64,000 nucleotides of DNA from Rhodeus uyekii (Eukaryota; Chordata; Actinopteri; Cypriniformes; Acheilognathidae), in the NCBI GenBank assembly GCA_037043235.1, contig JAWRVZ010000014.1, positions 2,418,001-2,482,000 on the forward strand, in the 5' to 3' direction. The notes under the pieces are model-generated. The model saw nothing but the letters and a program-made list of their open reading frames with translations. It made no database searches and had not been told where the DNA came from. This document shows positions 23,481 through 36,030 of this stretch, one piece after another. How positions within the stretch are numbered: the first letter of the stretch is position 1; each line of letters opens with the position of its first letter. The translations under genes were made by a program, and so were the position numbers.

Positions 23481-25035
23481 TCACTTTGTATGATGAAAAG
23501 ACCACATTTTAGGTGGTTATTCGTTATAAATTCAAATGATCAACTCATGTAAATTGACACAGTTTGGCATTGACAAAGGTTGCATGTGACCGAAATGTTT
23601 GCCCCGTATTTTTATCTATGCACCTCATTTGGTCTGAAGTGTTTGAAGGTACGGTGAATTCCTAACTATTCTACTGAGCGACACAAAAATATTTTGCACT
23701 AATCAAACCTCACTGCCATGTCACGATTCCTTTTTTGAAGCATGACTCCTATGAACACCTTTTTATTGTACAGTAGTACCACAGTAGACAGAGCTCCTGT
23801 GAGAGAAGCAAGGGATCTTTTAACCGGAACTAAATTACTGTTGACCATGACATGCCACAACTGAAGAAACCACTCAGACAATTTATAACTCAAGATATGT
23901 GCTTTTAAAAACATCATGCAAGAACACAATTGTTCAGTTCAATTTTGAATAGTTCATTCTCTTAAGCATGACCACTAATCTCATATTTGAACTTATTACA
24001 GTTTTCTGAAATGCTGCATTACCATGCCAGAGACTGTGAGAGTGTATCAGAGCACATGTGTTTGTGCACCAGAAGCAACTGAGGATTGCTACAAAGAGGG
24101 ATCAAGTTCTCATTCCAGAAAACAGCAATGCACAGAGAGAGCGAGTGAGTGAGGGAGAGATGTCCAGTGTCTCTCTAAAGAGAAATTTCGATCTGTTATA
24201 AGTGAACAGGTGAAAAGTCATGCAGCAAAAGTCATGCAGATACCAGCTAAAAACACGAATCATAATGAAAACATGAAAAAAAATTTTTTTTTGCAGAACT
24301 GCAATTGACAAAGCACATTTTCTTCACAGTTTACAAAAATAAAGTTTCTGTGCACCCAGATATATTCCCTTCTTCATTTTTGGTGGTGAAGCATTATCTC
24401 TATGTTTTTACTCAATGTTGAAAGCATTTTAGCAGATGAGCTGATACAATGTAGTTGCTGGGTGCCTTCAGACATGTGTGAGACTGAGTACAGTGATGCA
24501 AACTGCAAGTGGATGAAAGGGAGTGCCTTGTGGCATAAGGAATGGAAAAGAGAGAGACTAAGTGTTTGTGTATGTGTGTGTGTATAAGTAGTCTGTTACT
24601 GCACCTGAGGAAGAAAAATGTTGACTTGTGCTTTTAGACATGTGTGGGTGTTGCATAATACAAATCCATTTTGTTATAGGAAAAAGTGTCTTCAGTGTGT
24701 GAATGCATGTTTAAAAGAGAGACTGATAAAAGAGTCATAACTGCAGGTTGTTTTGTGTGGATGTGTTCACTGCTGATTACATTTTTGAATTTTCTTTGCT
24801 CAGTGAGGCTGCTGTGAATATATTTGATATAAATTTCATTCTTCATCACAATGTGACAATTAAACTCCTTCTAAACTATAAGGCATTGACTTCAGCACAA
24901 AAAAAAACTATTTTATACAGTATATGGTCCCTCAAGTGTTTATAGTTCAAACTTCTGGTAAATAAAACTTCTGGATGTCTCGCTTTCAAACAAGTCACGG
25001 TGCAGCTCTGAATAATCCATTGAAATAAATGTATG
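23481..25035. other. Unannotated intronic stretch
   Basis: AT-rich. Short TG run near 24564-24582. No gene or clear repeat seen. Confidence 0.5.
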
Positions 25036-25494
25036 AAACAGGAGAACGTGTGCGATGCAGAGAAGGCGAGGAGAATAGGTTCTCAAAGAAAACCTAACTT
25101 TATTCAAAAAACGCAAAACAAAACACTTTAAATAACAAACAGAAAACGGCACTTTAGTGCAAAACCTGGAAACTAGAAACACTTGGAGATAACAAGTGGA
25201 ACCCATGAAGATTACGCACACGACAGCAGAAGGCCACAGGATCATGACATAACAGCAATATCAACCTTAACAACTGACAAAGTTCAAGAAGGCTTATAAA
25301 GAGAACACATGAGACACTCCTGAGGACACTGACGAGATACATGATACAAAACAGGTGTGGAAGGATCTAGAAGGGCCCGGAAGTGAGCAGGAAGTGTTAT
25401 CATGATAGACAGGAAGTGACAACCGGAAGTGAACCCATGACCTTACTGACAGGGAAGTGACAACAGGAAACAGACAGACAGGAACAAGGGTGAC
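25036..25494 (-). repeat. Solo LTR or LTR fragment (family B), minus orientation
   Basis: Shares AGGAGAACGTGTG, GATGCAGAGAA and TCTAGAAGGGCCCGGAAGTG with the element at 34212, and ends AACAAGGGTGACA at 25494. The TGTCAC start is missing or mutated. GGAAGTGA motifs recur in its end half (25381-25470). Confidence 0.65.
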
Positions 25495-25668
25495 AACAGC
25501 TCACACAGAATTCACTTTTGAAGAAAGCAGTTTTCTGTTGGTTAACTCAGCAAGTTTTCATGACCAACTTGATTCTGTTACAAAATCTGTGTTGGTAAAT
25601 TTTAAACCCACACATGAAATTCATGACTGTGTGGATTCCTATTGAAATTACTTAATAGATTACAAATA

Positions 25669-26262
25669 CCGTATTTTCCCGCATATATCCCGCGGATTAT
25701 ACCAGATTTTACAAACCCCGCAGGGGGGGTGCGGGATATATAAAGGTGCGGATTATAGCACCAATTTTTTACACATAATAATATTTCAATATAAATTTTT
25801 TTTTGTATTTTCTTTCTGTTTTTCTGTCTTGCACGGGTTGTCTGCCTCTGTCCTGTCAGTCTTACAGCTGGCGCTGATAGGCTGTCTGACCTGTCAATCA
25901 TGCAAGAAGACGTCATTGGCTGTGCTGCCATGATAGCGTGCTCTTCTCGTCCGATCAACATGCTTCCAGGGGGAAAAGCATTTATTTTTCTTCTGATTTT
26001 GACTTGTGTTTGTTTTCTTATTGTGTGAATTTCGTGCACAAGCACTGTGTACCGAGCCTGAACAGTTATGGATAATTGACATCATGCGAGCAACATTCGA
26101 AATTCGAATCGTGAACTTGCACAAAAAAAAAATTCATCATGGGTGCGGGATATCTGAGGGTGCGGATTATACCAACGATTTTTTACACAAACCCCCAAAA
26201 CCCGCGGGATATATGATGGTGCGGATTATCTGCGTCTGTGGATTATATGCTGGAAAATACGG
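25669..26262. mobile_element. MITE with TA target duplication
   Basis: Inverted ends CCGTATTTTCCCGCATATA and, reversed, CCGTATTTTCCAGCATATA, flanked by TA (25667-25668, 26263-26264). Inside, GCGGATTATA and GCGGGATATA motifs recur near both ends. No transposase frame. TA flanks suggest a Tc1/mariner-type mobiliser, but the family is not certain. Confidence 0.75.
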
Positions 26263-26264
26263 TA

Positions 26265-27429
26265 GATTTGTGTTTAATCAAATTCACAGTTGAATGCAAC
26301 TCAACTTAACTCAGAGTTACTTTCAGTAACTTTCCTCAAATGTCTCATCTGATTGAACTTAATTTATAATCAACTGAAAGTCAGAATAACAACCTTAAAC
26401 CTTTAACTAATAATGTACCTGTAGTGATACTTCACAAGAAAACCTTCCAAAGTTCCAGCTCAGTTTTGAGGAGCCTACAAAACTACAACATCAAGGGATC
26501 TTTTTATTGAATGCAAAAGTCACTACTGCACCAAAGATATGTGTCCTCTATTTGCCCACCACATGGGTGCCTGTGGGGCAGCTGAACAAACAAACTCTTA
26601 TTTCATGCTTGAACACATTGAAGCCACTGGACATTTTAAAAAAAGAGGGAGAAAAAAGAGAAAAAGCAAAATGAAGAGAAACTGTTTGTATGTGTGTAGA
26701 AGAAATCATCAGTGGAACTGTCAGGAAATTCTAAGAAAATCAGTATGTGTGGGTGAGGAGAGTATGAGGTTCATTCTAAGCTTCAAAAGTTCCTACAAGC
26801 ACAATGTATATATTTCCCAGCACAAATTACCAGTTTTTCACTAAAAATACCATGATCTATTTTATTTATGATTTTACGTTTCCCAAGTCTATTACTTTAT
26901 ATTTAGCAATTTGAATGTAAAAAAAAAATACATTTTAGTTTCAATGAAAAAAATGTAAATTCTGATTTTATAATATATAATCTTTTGTATAAAACTATCA
27001 TGGGAATTTTGATTACTCATGAAATGACTCTGCATATCTACTTCATATGGTGAATGAAAGACTTTTTTAATTCTTTGAAACATTATTTGACTGAGCAATG
27101 ATCATTAATGTTTCAGATAAAATGCTGTGCAGTATTCCTCACGCATATTTTACAATGAATCAATTGGTGCATTTTTAACTACTGTATTACTTTTAATACC
27201 AGTCACATATTCTATGGTTTATTATTTGACTCTCATGACCAACAGTCCTATATGAATGTGTCGTCATGTGAGGCTTGCAAATGTGTGCATATGAGTTGTG
27301 TAGGCAGCTGAGAAGGCTCAAGATGGCCACAGATGTTATTACTGCCTTAGGGTCTCTATCTCCCTTTGTCTGTCTTTTTCTCTCCTCCTTAACAGCCTGC
27401 CACGCAGTAGCACAATTAGAGACAAACAC
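26265..27429. other. Unannotated intronic stretch
   Basis: AT-rich sequence. A frame at 26539-26844 is lysine-rich and not convincing as a gene. Confidence 0.5.
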
Positions 27430-27599
27430 GTGCATACAGCACACACGTTATGTTTTTATGTTTTATGGGGACTTTTATCCTATAAAATCAGTATCTTCAG
27501 TCTCCTTACACAAATCCTACCACTAAACCTACCCATCACAAAAAACAATTTGCATTATTACATTCTTAATTTAATAATTTATAATTTACATTTTAGAAT
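27430..27599. repeat. Dispersed fish repeat (inverted copy near 43528)
   Basis: ATGTTTTATGGGGACTTTTA, then CCTACCACTAAACCTACCCA, belongs to a very common cyprinid interspersed repeat. A reversed relative lies at 43528-43745 (GATGGGTATTTTTATGGGTA, TGTCCACATAAAACATG). Confidence 0.5.
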
Positions 27600-28943
27600 G
27601 TATAAGCTGTTTCCATTCAAGGCATCATGATGCACCAATCAGATGAAATCAAACCAATCGAGTGAAGAGACGTCAGAGGCAGGTGACGTCACGAAGCAGG
27701 ATCTATAAAAGGCATGCAAATTCAATCAACGCTAGCTTCGCACTTTGTTTCTTATTTATTGAGTATCTTATGTATTCTTGTCTGTCTACCAACGATATAA
27801 GAGTGGAATGGTGAACTTTCAGCAATTTAGATTGTGTTTATCCCTGTCCATGTTTCATTACAGGTGGGAATTCACTTTTTCTAATCTTTGTGTTGCTTGT
27901 TTGGGAGCGGAGCATGCATGGTCAGCCCATGAGGGCATTGGCTGTGTGCATTGTGCAGCTTCTTTTATATGTTCTTTTAGATGTTCTGCTCCCGCACGGC
28001 TTGCAGTCCTCTTGGCTCGGGTCCATATGTGACTGAGGCTCATCGGCAGTCTAGGTCTTGGTGATTGCAACTAGATCTATCGGAGGGGTTTGTATCTCTT
28101 GTATCCCTCCCCCTGTGCCCATTTTCCTTCAGTACACTCAGGGGCTGTTCTGCCAAAACTTCCACCTCACGTACTTCAGGGCATTGCGGTCCCTAACGAG
28201 CACTCATCTCAGTGTCCACCTGAAAGCATAGCCATCTGAGGAGCTCTTAAAGTTTCCAGTTCAGTTGTTATCTGCCAGTGCGCATGAGAAACACCAGAGA
28301 CCAGTCTTGAGAAAATGATTTCCTTTAGTAGAATTACAGGCAGCATGGACCTTCTCATTGGGTCTTGCTCACAATCAAGAGGGCTTAATTTAGGTCTTGC
28401 CAGCCCAGATTTAATCGAGCAGTCTCTGGTTATGGAACTGGAAGTAAAAACTCTGCTAGGGTAAGGGGCAAGAGAATATGCACCCCTCTCAGACAGAGAA
28501 TCAGGTTTCTACAGCTGTTACTTCACCGTTCCATTGAAGGATGGGGGGTTGCACCCCTTTTTGGAGCTGGGCCTGGTGAATGCCTCAGTCATGCAGCTCA
28601 GGCTCAAAATGTTAACAATGAGACAGATCCTCTCTCAGATCTCAAGGACGCATACTTCCATATATTCACAGGAAGTTTATCTGCGGTGGAAGGCACATCA
28701 ATATCGTGTTTTCTATTAGCTCTAGATATAGCTAGGCTAGTCATTCATTCTAAACAGTTCCAGAGACTGTCAGGTTTGGTAGCAGCAGTGTCCAATGTTT
28801 TTCCTTTTGGCCTGTTGCACACGAAACCCCTTCAGTGGTGACTCAGGACTAGGGGGGTTTCTCTGAGGGGTAACCTGTTTCACATGATCACGGTCATAAA
28901 GTCACGCGGTGATGCTTACGAGTATGTCGAAGAAACTCTGTAT

Positions 28944-29395
28944 TGTGAGCAAGGCAGGGACAAGGGATGTGAGAGCATCACAAGCATCACCTGTGAGCCA
29001 CTGTTCTCATATCTCATGGAGGACCGGAAGCATAAAAAGAGGAGCGACAACAGTGAGAGAGCACCAGGCCTGGATTTATGTTGTGGTTTATGTTCATGTG
29101 GGCCAGTACTTTGTATTTATTTTTGTCCCATATTAAAAGTCTTGAATGTCTGCCGGTTCCTGCCTCCTTCTTCCTAACTCTTCTATGATGATGGCTGAAA
29201 AGCATCACATTGGTGCCGAAACCCGGGAGGAAGGAGGGACATGTTGTCAGAGAGCACTCACTGCTGGGAGAAATCGCACTGCTGCGGAGGTCGGGCAGCA
29301 CAGGAGGGTAAAAACCGCGAGTGGCTGCCTGAGTCAGTGCTACTGGAGCAAGGAATGATTGAGTAGGACGATGAGCTACAGGGCACGCTCCTGAG
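28944..29395 (+). mobile_element. LTR-plus-primer-binding-site fragment inside the DIRS relic
   Basis: Sequence foreign to the DIRS reading begins about 28944 (TGTGAGCAAGG) and ends in CATCACA at 29209, with a TATTAAAAG signal near 29131. One base later TGGTGCCGAAACCCGGGA (29211-29228) is a textbook tRNA-type primer binding site, followed by GGAAGGAGGGAC. So this is an LTR, its primer site and a stub of leader, with the rest deleted. The left edge is approximate and no duplication was found. Confidence 0.6.
29211..29228 (+). other. Retroelement primer binding site
   Basis: TGGTGCCGAAACCCGGGA, starting with TGG one base after an LTR ending CA, as for priming by a host tRNA 3' end. Confidence 0.65.
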
Positions 29396-29845
29396 ACAAG
29401 GTGTGAGGCTGACTTTAAAAGAGGTCTTCCTTCTCGCTATCACTTCTTTTAAACGAATTGGAGATGAATTGCAAGCTTTGTTGGTTGCCCCTTCATGTTT
29501 GGACTTGGAAGGCTTCCTCCACCCTGGCTAGGTTATATTCCTAAGGTCCCCACTAATACAGTCAGGCCAATTAGATTGCAGGACTTTTGTTCTCTTTCCT
29601 TGGGTATTCGACCCAGAAACAAGTTCATCTCCTTTACCCCATCAGGGTATTGGACACTTACGTTCACAGAGTTGCCCTGTGTCAAAAGACTGAACAGCTG
29701 TTCGTCTGATTTAAACCCCTTAAAAAGGGGCCCTCGTGTCCAAGCAGAGAATAAGCAAGTAGATTGTTGATTTCACTATCTATTTCACACCTTATGAGAT
29801 GGCCAGGATGCTCACACCTCGGCAGCCCGAGCCCACTCAACTAGG

Positions 29846-30516
29846 GCCACGTCCACACGATGCCGGCGCGTTCCTTATCCGATCTTTTTTTTCCTCGTTC
29901 AAAAAAAAAAATCAGCGTCCACACGATACCACTGAAACCGACTGAATCCGGTGTAGTTTATATGCCAGACCAGTATGGGGCGCTGTAATTCTGCTACAGA
30001 TAATACACTATACACAGAGAAGAAGACTTTGAGCATGCGCATTGTTGTTGCTGTTCAGTGTTGCCAGATTGCTATATACCTTTTTGTCACGTCCGACCGG
30101 GAAAAAATGCATTGGGCTGGTTGATAAAATTTGGGATGGTTTTTGATGCATAAAATTGCTCAACATTTTTCATTATTTATAAAAGAGTAAGCACTTTGGG
30201 ATGGTATTTTTTTAAATGGGAGGGTTTTAAGCTGTAGCTGCGCTGGAATCTTCAGTCCAATCTGGCAACACTGTTGCTGTTACTGTGACGCAGCTGGCAC
30301 GTGATGTGATGACATCAGCGTTAAACAAAAAAATATACGGATTGGCCGTCCACACGATAGAGCAAGGGTGTCGGATTCAGATCTATCCACTTTAGGACCC
30401 GGTATCAAAAGAGAGCGGATTCAGTCTCCCAAATCGACGGATGCGTGTGGACGAAACGCCAATCCGATAAGAAATGTATGCGGATGCAGTGATTCGCGTC
30501 TCCGTGTGGACGGGAC
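29846..30516. mobile_element. MITE inside the DIRS recombinase region
   Basis: Inverted ends GCCACGTCCACACG at the left and, reversed, GTCCCGTCCACACG at the right. Flanking CTAGG occurs on both sides (29841-29845, 30517-30521), so the duplication is CTAGG, or TAG if the ends are taken two bases longer. Removing the element rejoins the DIRS recombinase frame exactly. No transposase is encoded. Superfamily unclear; hAT is unlikely as there is no 8-bp duplication. Confidence 0.72.
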
Positions 30517-30880
30517 CTAGGAGTATGGCTAAAGTCCTCCTACTAGGAATCTCCATTCAAGAAGTTTGTGCTGCAGCAGGCTAATCCTTGTTGCACACTT
30601 TGTTAGGTTTTTACGACCTTGACTTAGACTCCACACCTAGAGCACAGGTGTTGTCGCTCCTGACACTCACTTGGCGCTATGGCAGCATAGCTTGAAAGGG
30701 TCATATGTAACATTGGTTTCCTGAAGAGGAAACGAGACGCTGCGTTATCCTATCATATCGCCTGCATGTAAGCAACTACTTTAGAGACTTAGAAGCTAAC
30801 ATTGTTTGATTTGGCATGCTTTTTATAGTTTCTGGTTCGTGATGTCACCCGCCATGTGTAACCGAGACGCTTTCCCTACA

Positions 30881-33800
30881 AGTTTAAGGATTTTGGATAT
30901 TGCCTTTTTGTCACAATAATTAACCCCACCTTTCTGCATATAAGTTCCTAAAACTCTACATTTCCAAAAGAAAAAAGATTTATATGTTTTCTAAAAAGTT
31001 ACTGGTTTTAAAAGCCTTGAGGGATCATTTGGTACCCACAACATGGAGTCTACCAGGAACACACAGTCTCATCACTGTTACTGTCATGGTGGGGACTTTC
31101 CACTGATTTATAATGTTTTCAGATCTGCAAAGAATTATAATATGTAAGATTGATTTACAGAGTAATCAGTAAACAACAGAGAAAAAAAAGCAAAAACAGA
31201 GGTCATAAAAATGGAGGGAAAACATGGATAATTTGATGACGCTTAATAACTGATATAGTTTTGATTATCATGATCAGACCTGTGAAAGCTAAGGTCATAT
31301 TGCATGAGGGCACATATCAAATTTAAAAAGGTGTGGACTCAACACTAAACCCTGATGAACACCACCTGTGACAGGGAAGTATATGTGGAATTCTTCACAA
31401 ATAAATTAATGATTATTCTTCAAATAGAATTTTAACCAGGGTAGAGCAGATATTGACAAAAGCAGAGCTGAGATCCAAAAGAAGAAAAATGCTAAGCCTC
31501 TACTGAAATTAGGAGGTTTGTTTGCAAGGCCATTTGTTATGATATTTTATCAAGCCATTTTCCTTGTGGGGACTAAATCAAGCTCAGATATTCAACAGAC
31601 TAAAATCTAAACTGCATATAGTCTCAGAGCTACACCAACAAACCATCAGTACTGATGCACAAGACAATCTTCATTGACATCAATTAATTTATTTATAGGT
31701 TTACATTTCTTTGGTTTAAATTGTATAAGTATAGAGGTGCTACTAGAATTCTGGTTACAATTGCATTGTTCCTCATACTACTTATTTCATGTGGTTATAA
31801 ATATGCTAGCATAGCACTATAAGAGGTATTTTCTCTACATTTGATAGCAAAAGCAATTGCTTTGTAATTGCACTTGTCAGATATACATCCTGGCACAAAA
31901 CAAGATACATGTACTTGTGTTTTATTTGCATTTGGCAAATTATACTAAAACTCTGAGCAATTTAAAGGCTTTAGAGAACTACAAATCACACACACACACA
32001 CAAATAATCCTGCTTTACAAGTCTACTTATTAAAGCCCATAAAAGGACAAACAGACTCACCATTTTTTATAGAATGCCCTTTATTAAATGGAAGTATTTT
32101 TGATTAGGCTTGATGTTCTTTTCACTCCCAATAACTCAATTATGGGAGGTGAGTATATGACATTGAGGCGTTTTTGTTTTGTTATTTTAAATGTATACAG
32201 TATTCACCACAGCCTCTCCTCACATACAAATACAATGTGCAGTTTCCCCATTTAAGAGCCACTTTAGCTCACATCCCATAATACATTTACATAACAGCCC
32301 ATTCAAAAGCAATGACAACCCAAATCTGAGTGACATTTTCAAAACTGTCTCCCTAATAGCAAACAATCACGAATAATAGAGGGTTGCTAAGCACACATAC
32401 ACACACCCACCAACACTCACAGACACAAACATATGCTCAAATATATATGCTGATGTGGTTTTGCATTGATATAAAGGGATAAGGATAGCCATCATAGATA
32501 ATAAGGTGTAATGGTCTCATAACTAACATATGTGTAAGTCATACTGATATTTCTTGGAGGCAAAAACAACTAAGTATAAAAATGATGAAAGGACAAAGCA
32601 GATAGAGAAGTGAGACAGATTAAAAGCTATTGAGGAAAATTTGTGTTTTCACAGTTTCTCAAACACACATTTCATCATATTTGCATAAAACCAATGTTTA
32701 AATTGAAGAGGGAATGAGAAGGAGCTCAGACCATTAGAGATTAAGGGACTCCCAATAAATAAATAATTAAATACAAAAAAAAAACAAATGTGAGGGGTTA
32801 CATTTTTAAATTATCTAAATATGTATTGAATTATTGCTTGGACATATTGTTTATTGAAAATCCATGCACTACTCTAAAGGGTTTACCATTTTAGTTACTT
32901 TTTGTTTGGGCTCAAATGATCAGTTATTTGGAATTAATTTTCTGTCAGAAAGTTTAAAATCTGGTCCTAAATCCTCCAGGTGTATCGATCCTCATTTTAA
33001 CAAATAAAATCAAGGTTACAAATCACCTTTAACCTATGATTGTTTTCACACTGAAATTACTATAGTTCTCTGTTCTGGTACCTTTGTGCTAAACACTCAA
33101 GTTTATAAGATACAAGCATGTATTTTTAAGGTAGTGTAAAGTACATTCAAGGCCTGTTCACACCACAAGCTTTGTCTGCAAGTCGTCAGTGGCTGGCGGT
33201 TAGGTTGCTAATTGGCATTTCTTCCACTGGTTTCCAAATTACTTTTTAAATGACAGTGATGGGTGTCTTTCCATGTTGTTTATATTAAATGTTATTTATA
33301 TATTTTTTTTTTCCACAAAAACCCTCTAAATCACATATTCGGACAAATTTCACTTAGGTGACTACAAATGTTTTTAATTAGCCAATGGCTAGTAAATTGT
33401 CCGATTTCCATCACCTGTAACTTTATGCACAGTCACTTGATTGAGACCGCCCTGTCACACTCAACACACTCACACACATGCACTGACAGTGAAAGAAAGA
33501 GAGAGGACATGCAAATCTCATTGACATAACTGTCACTGTCCTGATCAAATCAGTGCAAGAAAGTTTATATACACTGAAGTTTTAACATGTTTTCAAGAAG
33601 ATAACTTGCAAGGAGATAACTTGCTCCCATAAACATAACTATAATGATAATATGATAATAATGGAATTGTACTACTGAATTACTCTCACATCCTTTTGCT
33701 CTTGAATGGACAGTTTCACACAAAATTATGCCACAATGCTGTCTTGGTGAGTATCCTAGTAAACATAGTCAGTTATGCGTGAACACAACAGTCGAGAAAT

Positions 33801-34211
33801 AAAATGCAACAGTATCAGTATATTGGATCTGTGCATTATGTCTTGAAGTTGGACTAAATAACTTTTGTAACTTTAATAACGATTCATCTAAATTTATAGG
33901 GTGGAGACTATGCAGTGTTATTTTACATTACATTTACATAATTTACCTAATCTTTATTTAACTACAGTTTAGATCTCCTAAAAAATTCTGAAATGACTGT
34001 TTATTTCATTTTTGTTTTATTGTTAATTAGTACTATTATTGCTTGTAGTTTAACATTTTGTTCTTATTTTATTAGACTTTGAAATGTATATTTTCTATTT
34101 CTCTTTCTATTTAACATATGTAGATTTTTTTTTCCCATTGGAATTGCTCTTGCATTTCATGTAAAAAGTCTGGCGAGTAAAATAAAAAAAAATTACAAGC
34201 AAATGGCAACT
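30881..34211. other. Unannotated intronic stretch
   Basis: Mostly AT-rich. 31320-31500 (GTGTGGACTCAACACTAAAC, AAAAGCAGAGCTGAGATCCA) looks like a decayed piece of a common fish interspersed repeat. A CA run lies near 31988-32002. No gene. Confidence 0.45.
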
Positions 34212-34578
34212 TGTCACAATCCAGGAGAACACGTGTGACGCAGAGAAATACGCAGAGATCAGGTTTTCAAGGAAACTTGATTTATTACAAACTGAAAACA
34301 AAAACACTTTAAATATAAACAAAAACAGTACTCATAGTACAAACTTGGAAATACTTGAGAGTACAAGAAGAATCATGTAGACAAGGACCAGGAAAGACAA
34401 GAGGCTATTTATAGACAAGGACATGTGAAACACGGACACGAGGCAAGTGATTACTAGACAGGTGTAGAAATATCTAGAAGGGCCCGGAAGTGCTTACACG
34501 ATAGACAGGAAGTGAGACAATGACCTTATTGACAGGAAGTGACAAAGATAACACAGACAGACAGGATCAAGGGTGACA
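34212..34578 (-). mobile_element. Solo LTR (family B), minus orientation
   Basis: TGTCACAATCC...AAGGGTGACA, 367 bp. Flanking pentamers CAACT (34207-34211) and AAACT (34579-34583) agree at four of five. Reversed TTTATT near 34279. Shares GGAGAACACGTGTGACGCAG and GAAGGGCCCGGAAGTG with the copies at 17391 and 25036. Confidence 0.75.
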
Positions 34579-35194
34579 AAACTCGAGAATGTCTACAAAA
34601 TTTGAACGCAATCAGAGCATAAATGTAAAATATATTAAAGAAATAATATGAGCTTTGTACATTTATATGTAGCTGAAGTACAAGCCTGAGCTATCCAATG
34701 TCTTCATGTAGTAATTGATTTATCTTTTCATTCATATTTTCATTCATTCCATTCCATTCTATCATTCATGTACAGTAATAGCAAAGCATTTCTGTGCAGA
34801 GATATCTTTCATTCAGTGGCAGAGGGAACAGGGTGTCCGTTCCGGTCAGTGCCTGATGATGTGTTTAAGGACAGTTGTGATTCTCTCTCTCATCGTACTC
34901 TGCCTGCTGGCAGCTGATATAAGCACAATTTAAAGGAACAGATCTAGAACAATCAGCTCATCAGCTCACTAAGGTAACAAACATGGAAACACATTGAGGA
35001 AATTTCCTGCTTAACTTCAGATCCTAATTTCCAGATAAATCATGTATTCACACACACAAACGTGCCTGCCTGCACGCACAGTTCTGGAAGACACATTAGA
35101 AGTTGAGTGAATTTTGCATTTTTAACGGATACTTCAAGCTAAATAATTTAAATGTTTTGTTTAAAGTTTTATGCAGTTTGTCTTTGATTACGAG
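34579..35194. other. Unannotated intronic stretch
   Basis: AT-rich sequence between a solo LTR and a Tc1 relic. Nothing recognised. Confidence 0.5.
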
Positions 35195-36030
35195 CTATGA
35201 CAAAAACCACTGCTGAAAAAAACCCATTAAAGCTCCTCTCATTCTTGCCAGAAAACATCTTCATGATCCCCACAACTTTTGGGGAAATATTCTGCAGACT
35301 GACAAGACAAAAGTTGGAACTTTTTGGAAGTTGTGTGTCCCTTTACACTTTACACATTTCAGAAGAAAAAAAAACATCATACCAACATTACAATATGGTA
35401 GTGGTAGTGTGATGGTCTGGGGCTGTTTTGCTGCTTCACATCCTGGAAGACTTTGATAAATGGAACCATGAATTCTGCTGTCTACCAAAAAATCCTGAAG
35501 GAGAATGTCTGGCCATCTGTTCGTAACCTCAAGCTGAAACAAACTTGGGCTCTGTAGCAGGATAATGATCCAAAACACACCAGCAAGTCCAACTCTGAAT
35601 TACAGAAGAAAAACAAAATGAAGACTTTGGAGTGGCCTAGTCAAAGTCCTGACCTGAATCCTCTTAAGATGCTGTGGCATGACTTAAAAAAGGCAGTTCA
35701 TGCTCGAAAACCGTACAATGTGGCTGAATTACAATAATTCTGTAAAGATGATTGGGCCAAAATTCCCCCACTGCTGTAAAAATCTCATTGCAAGTTATCA
35801 CAAATGCTTGATTTCAGTTCTGCTGAGGGTGACCCAACCAGTTATTAGGCTTAGGGGCAATCACTTTTTCATACAGGTTTCTATTTAGTTTCTAAAAAGT
35901 TTCATTTAAAAATTGCATTTTGTGTTTTCTTGCGTTATCTTTGACTAATACTTATAATTGTTTGATGATCTGAAACATTTAAGTGTGAAAAACATGCAAA
36001 AAAAAAAGATTAAATCAGGAAGGGGTGTAA
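35195..36030 (+). pseudogene. Tc1-like transposase pseudogene, 5' truncated
   Basis: Plus-strand remains of a Tc1/mariner transposase: MVWGCFAAS near 35410-35435, then MNSAVYQKILKENVWPS near 35467-35520, DNDPKHTSKS (second catalytic Asp) near 35565-35595, and SQSPDLNPLKMLWHDLKK near 35640-35695, where the catalytic Glu of the usual 'P.E..W' is read as Lys. An in-frame TAG sits just before the DND motif. The N-terminal half, left inverted repeat and right terminus are missing. Same family as 45141-47056. Confidence 0.82.

Larger units (their letters stand above)
27600..30880 (+). mobile_element. Long degenerate DIRS-type retrotransposon, plus orientation
   Basis: The most complete DIRS relic here, in gag-RT-RH-YR order. 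After a TATAAAAGG-bearing 5' unit (27600-27800) come a gag zinc-finger-like block CVACLGAEHAWSAHEGIGCV with a further HC pair (27888-27960); reverse transcriptase text VPLKDGGLHPFLELGL, MRQILSQIS and LKDAYFHI (28525-28665); an FGLLHTKPLQW block (28805-28840); and recombinase text (SFKRIGDELQALLVAPSCLD near 29440-29500, GYIPKVPTNTVRPI near 29535, AHSTR at 29832-29846, continued as GISIQEVCAAAG after 30550). The terminal unit ends near 30880. An LTR fragment (28944-29395) and a MITE (29846-30516) interrupt it; frameshifts abound. Confidence 0.78.

Noticed and set aside
25602..26045. 147-codon minus-strand frame
   Set aside because: It runs from unique DNA into the MITE at 25669 and has no domain; a chance frame across a transposon boundary.
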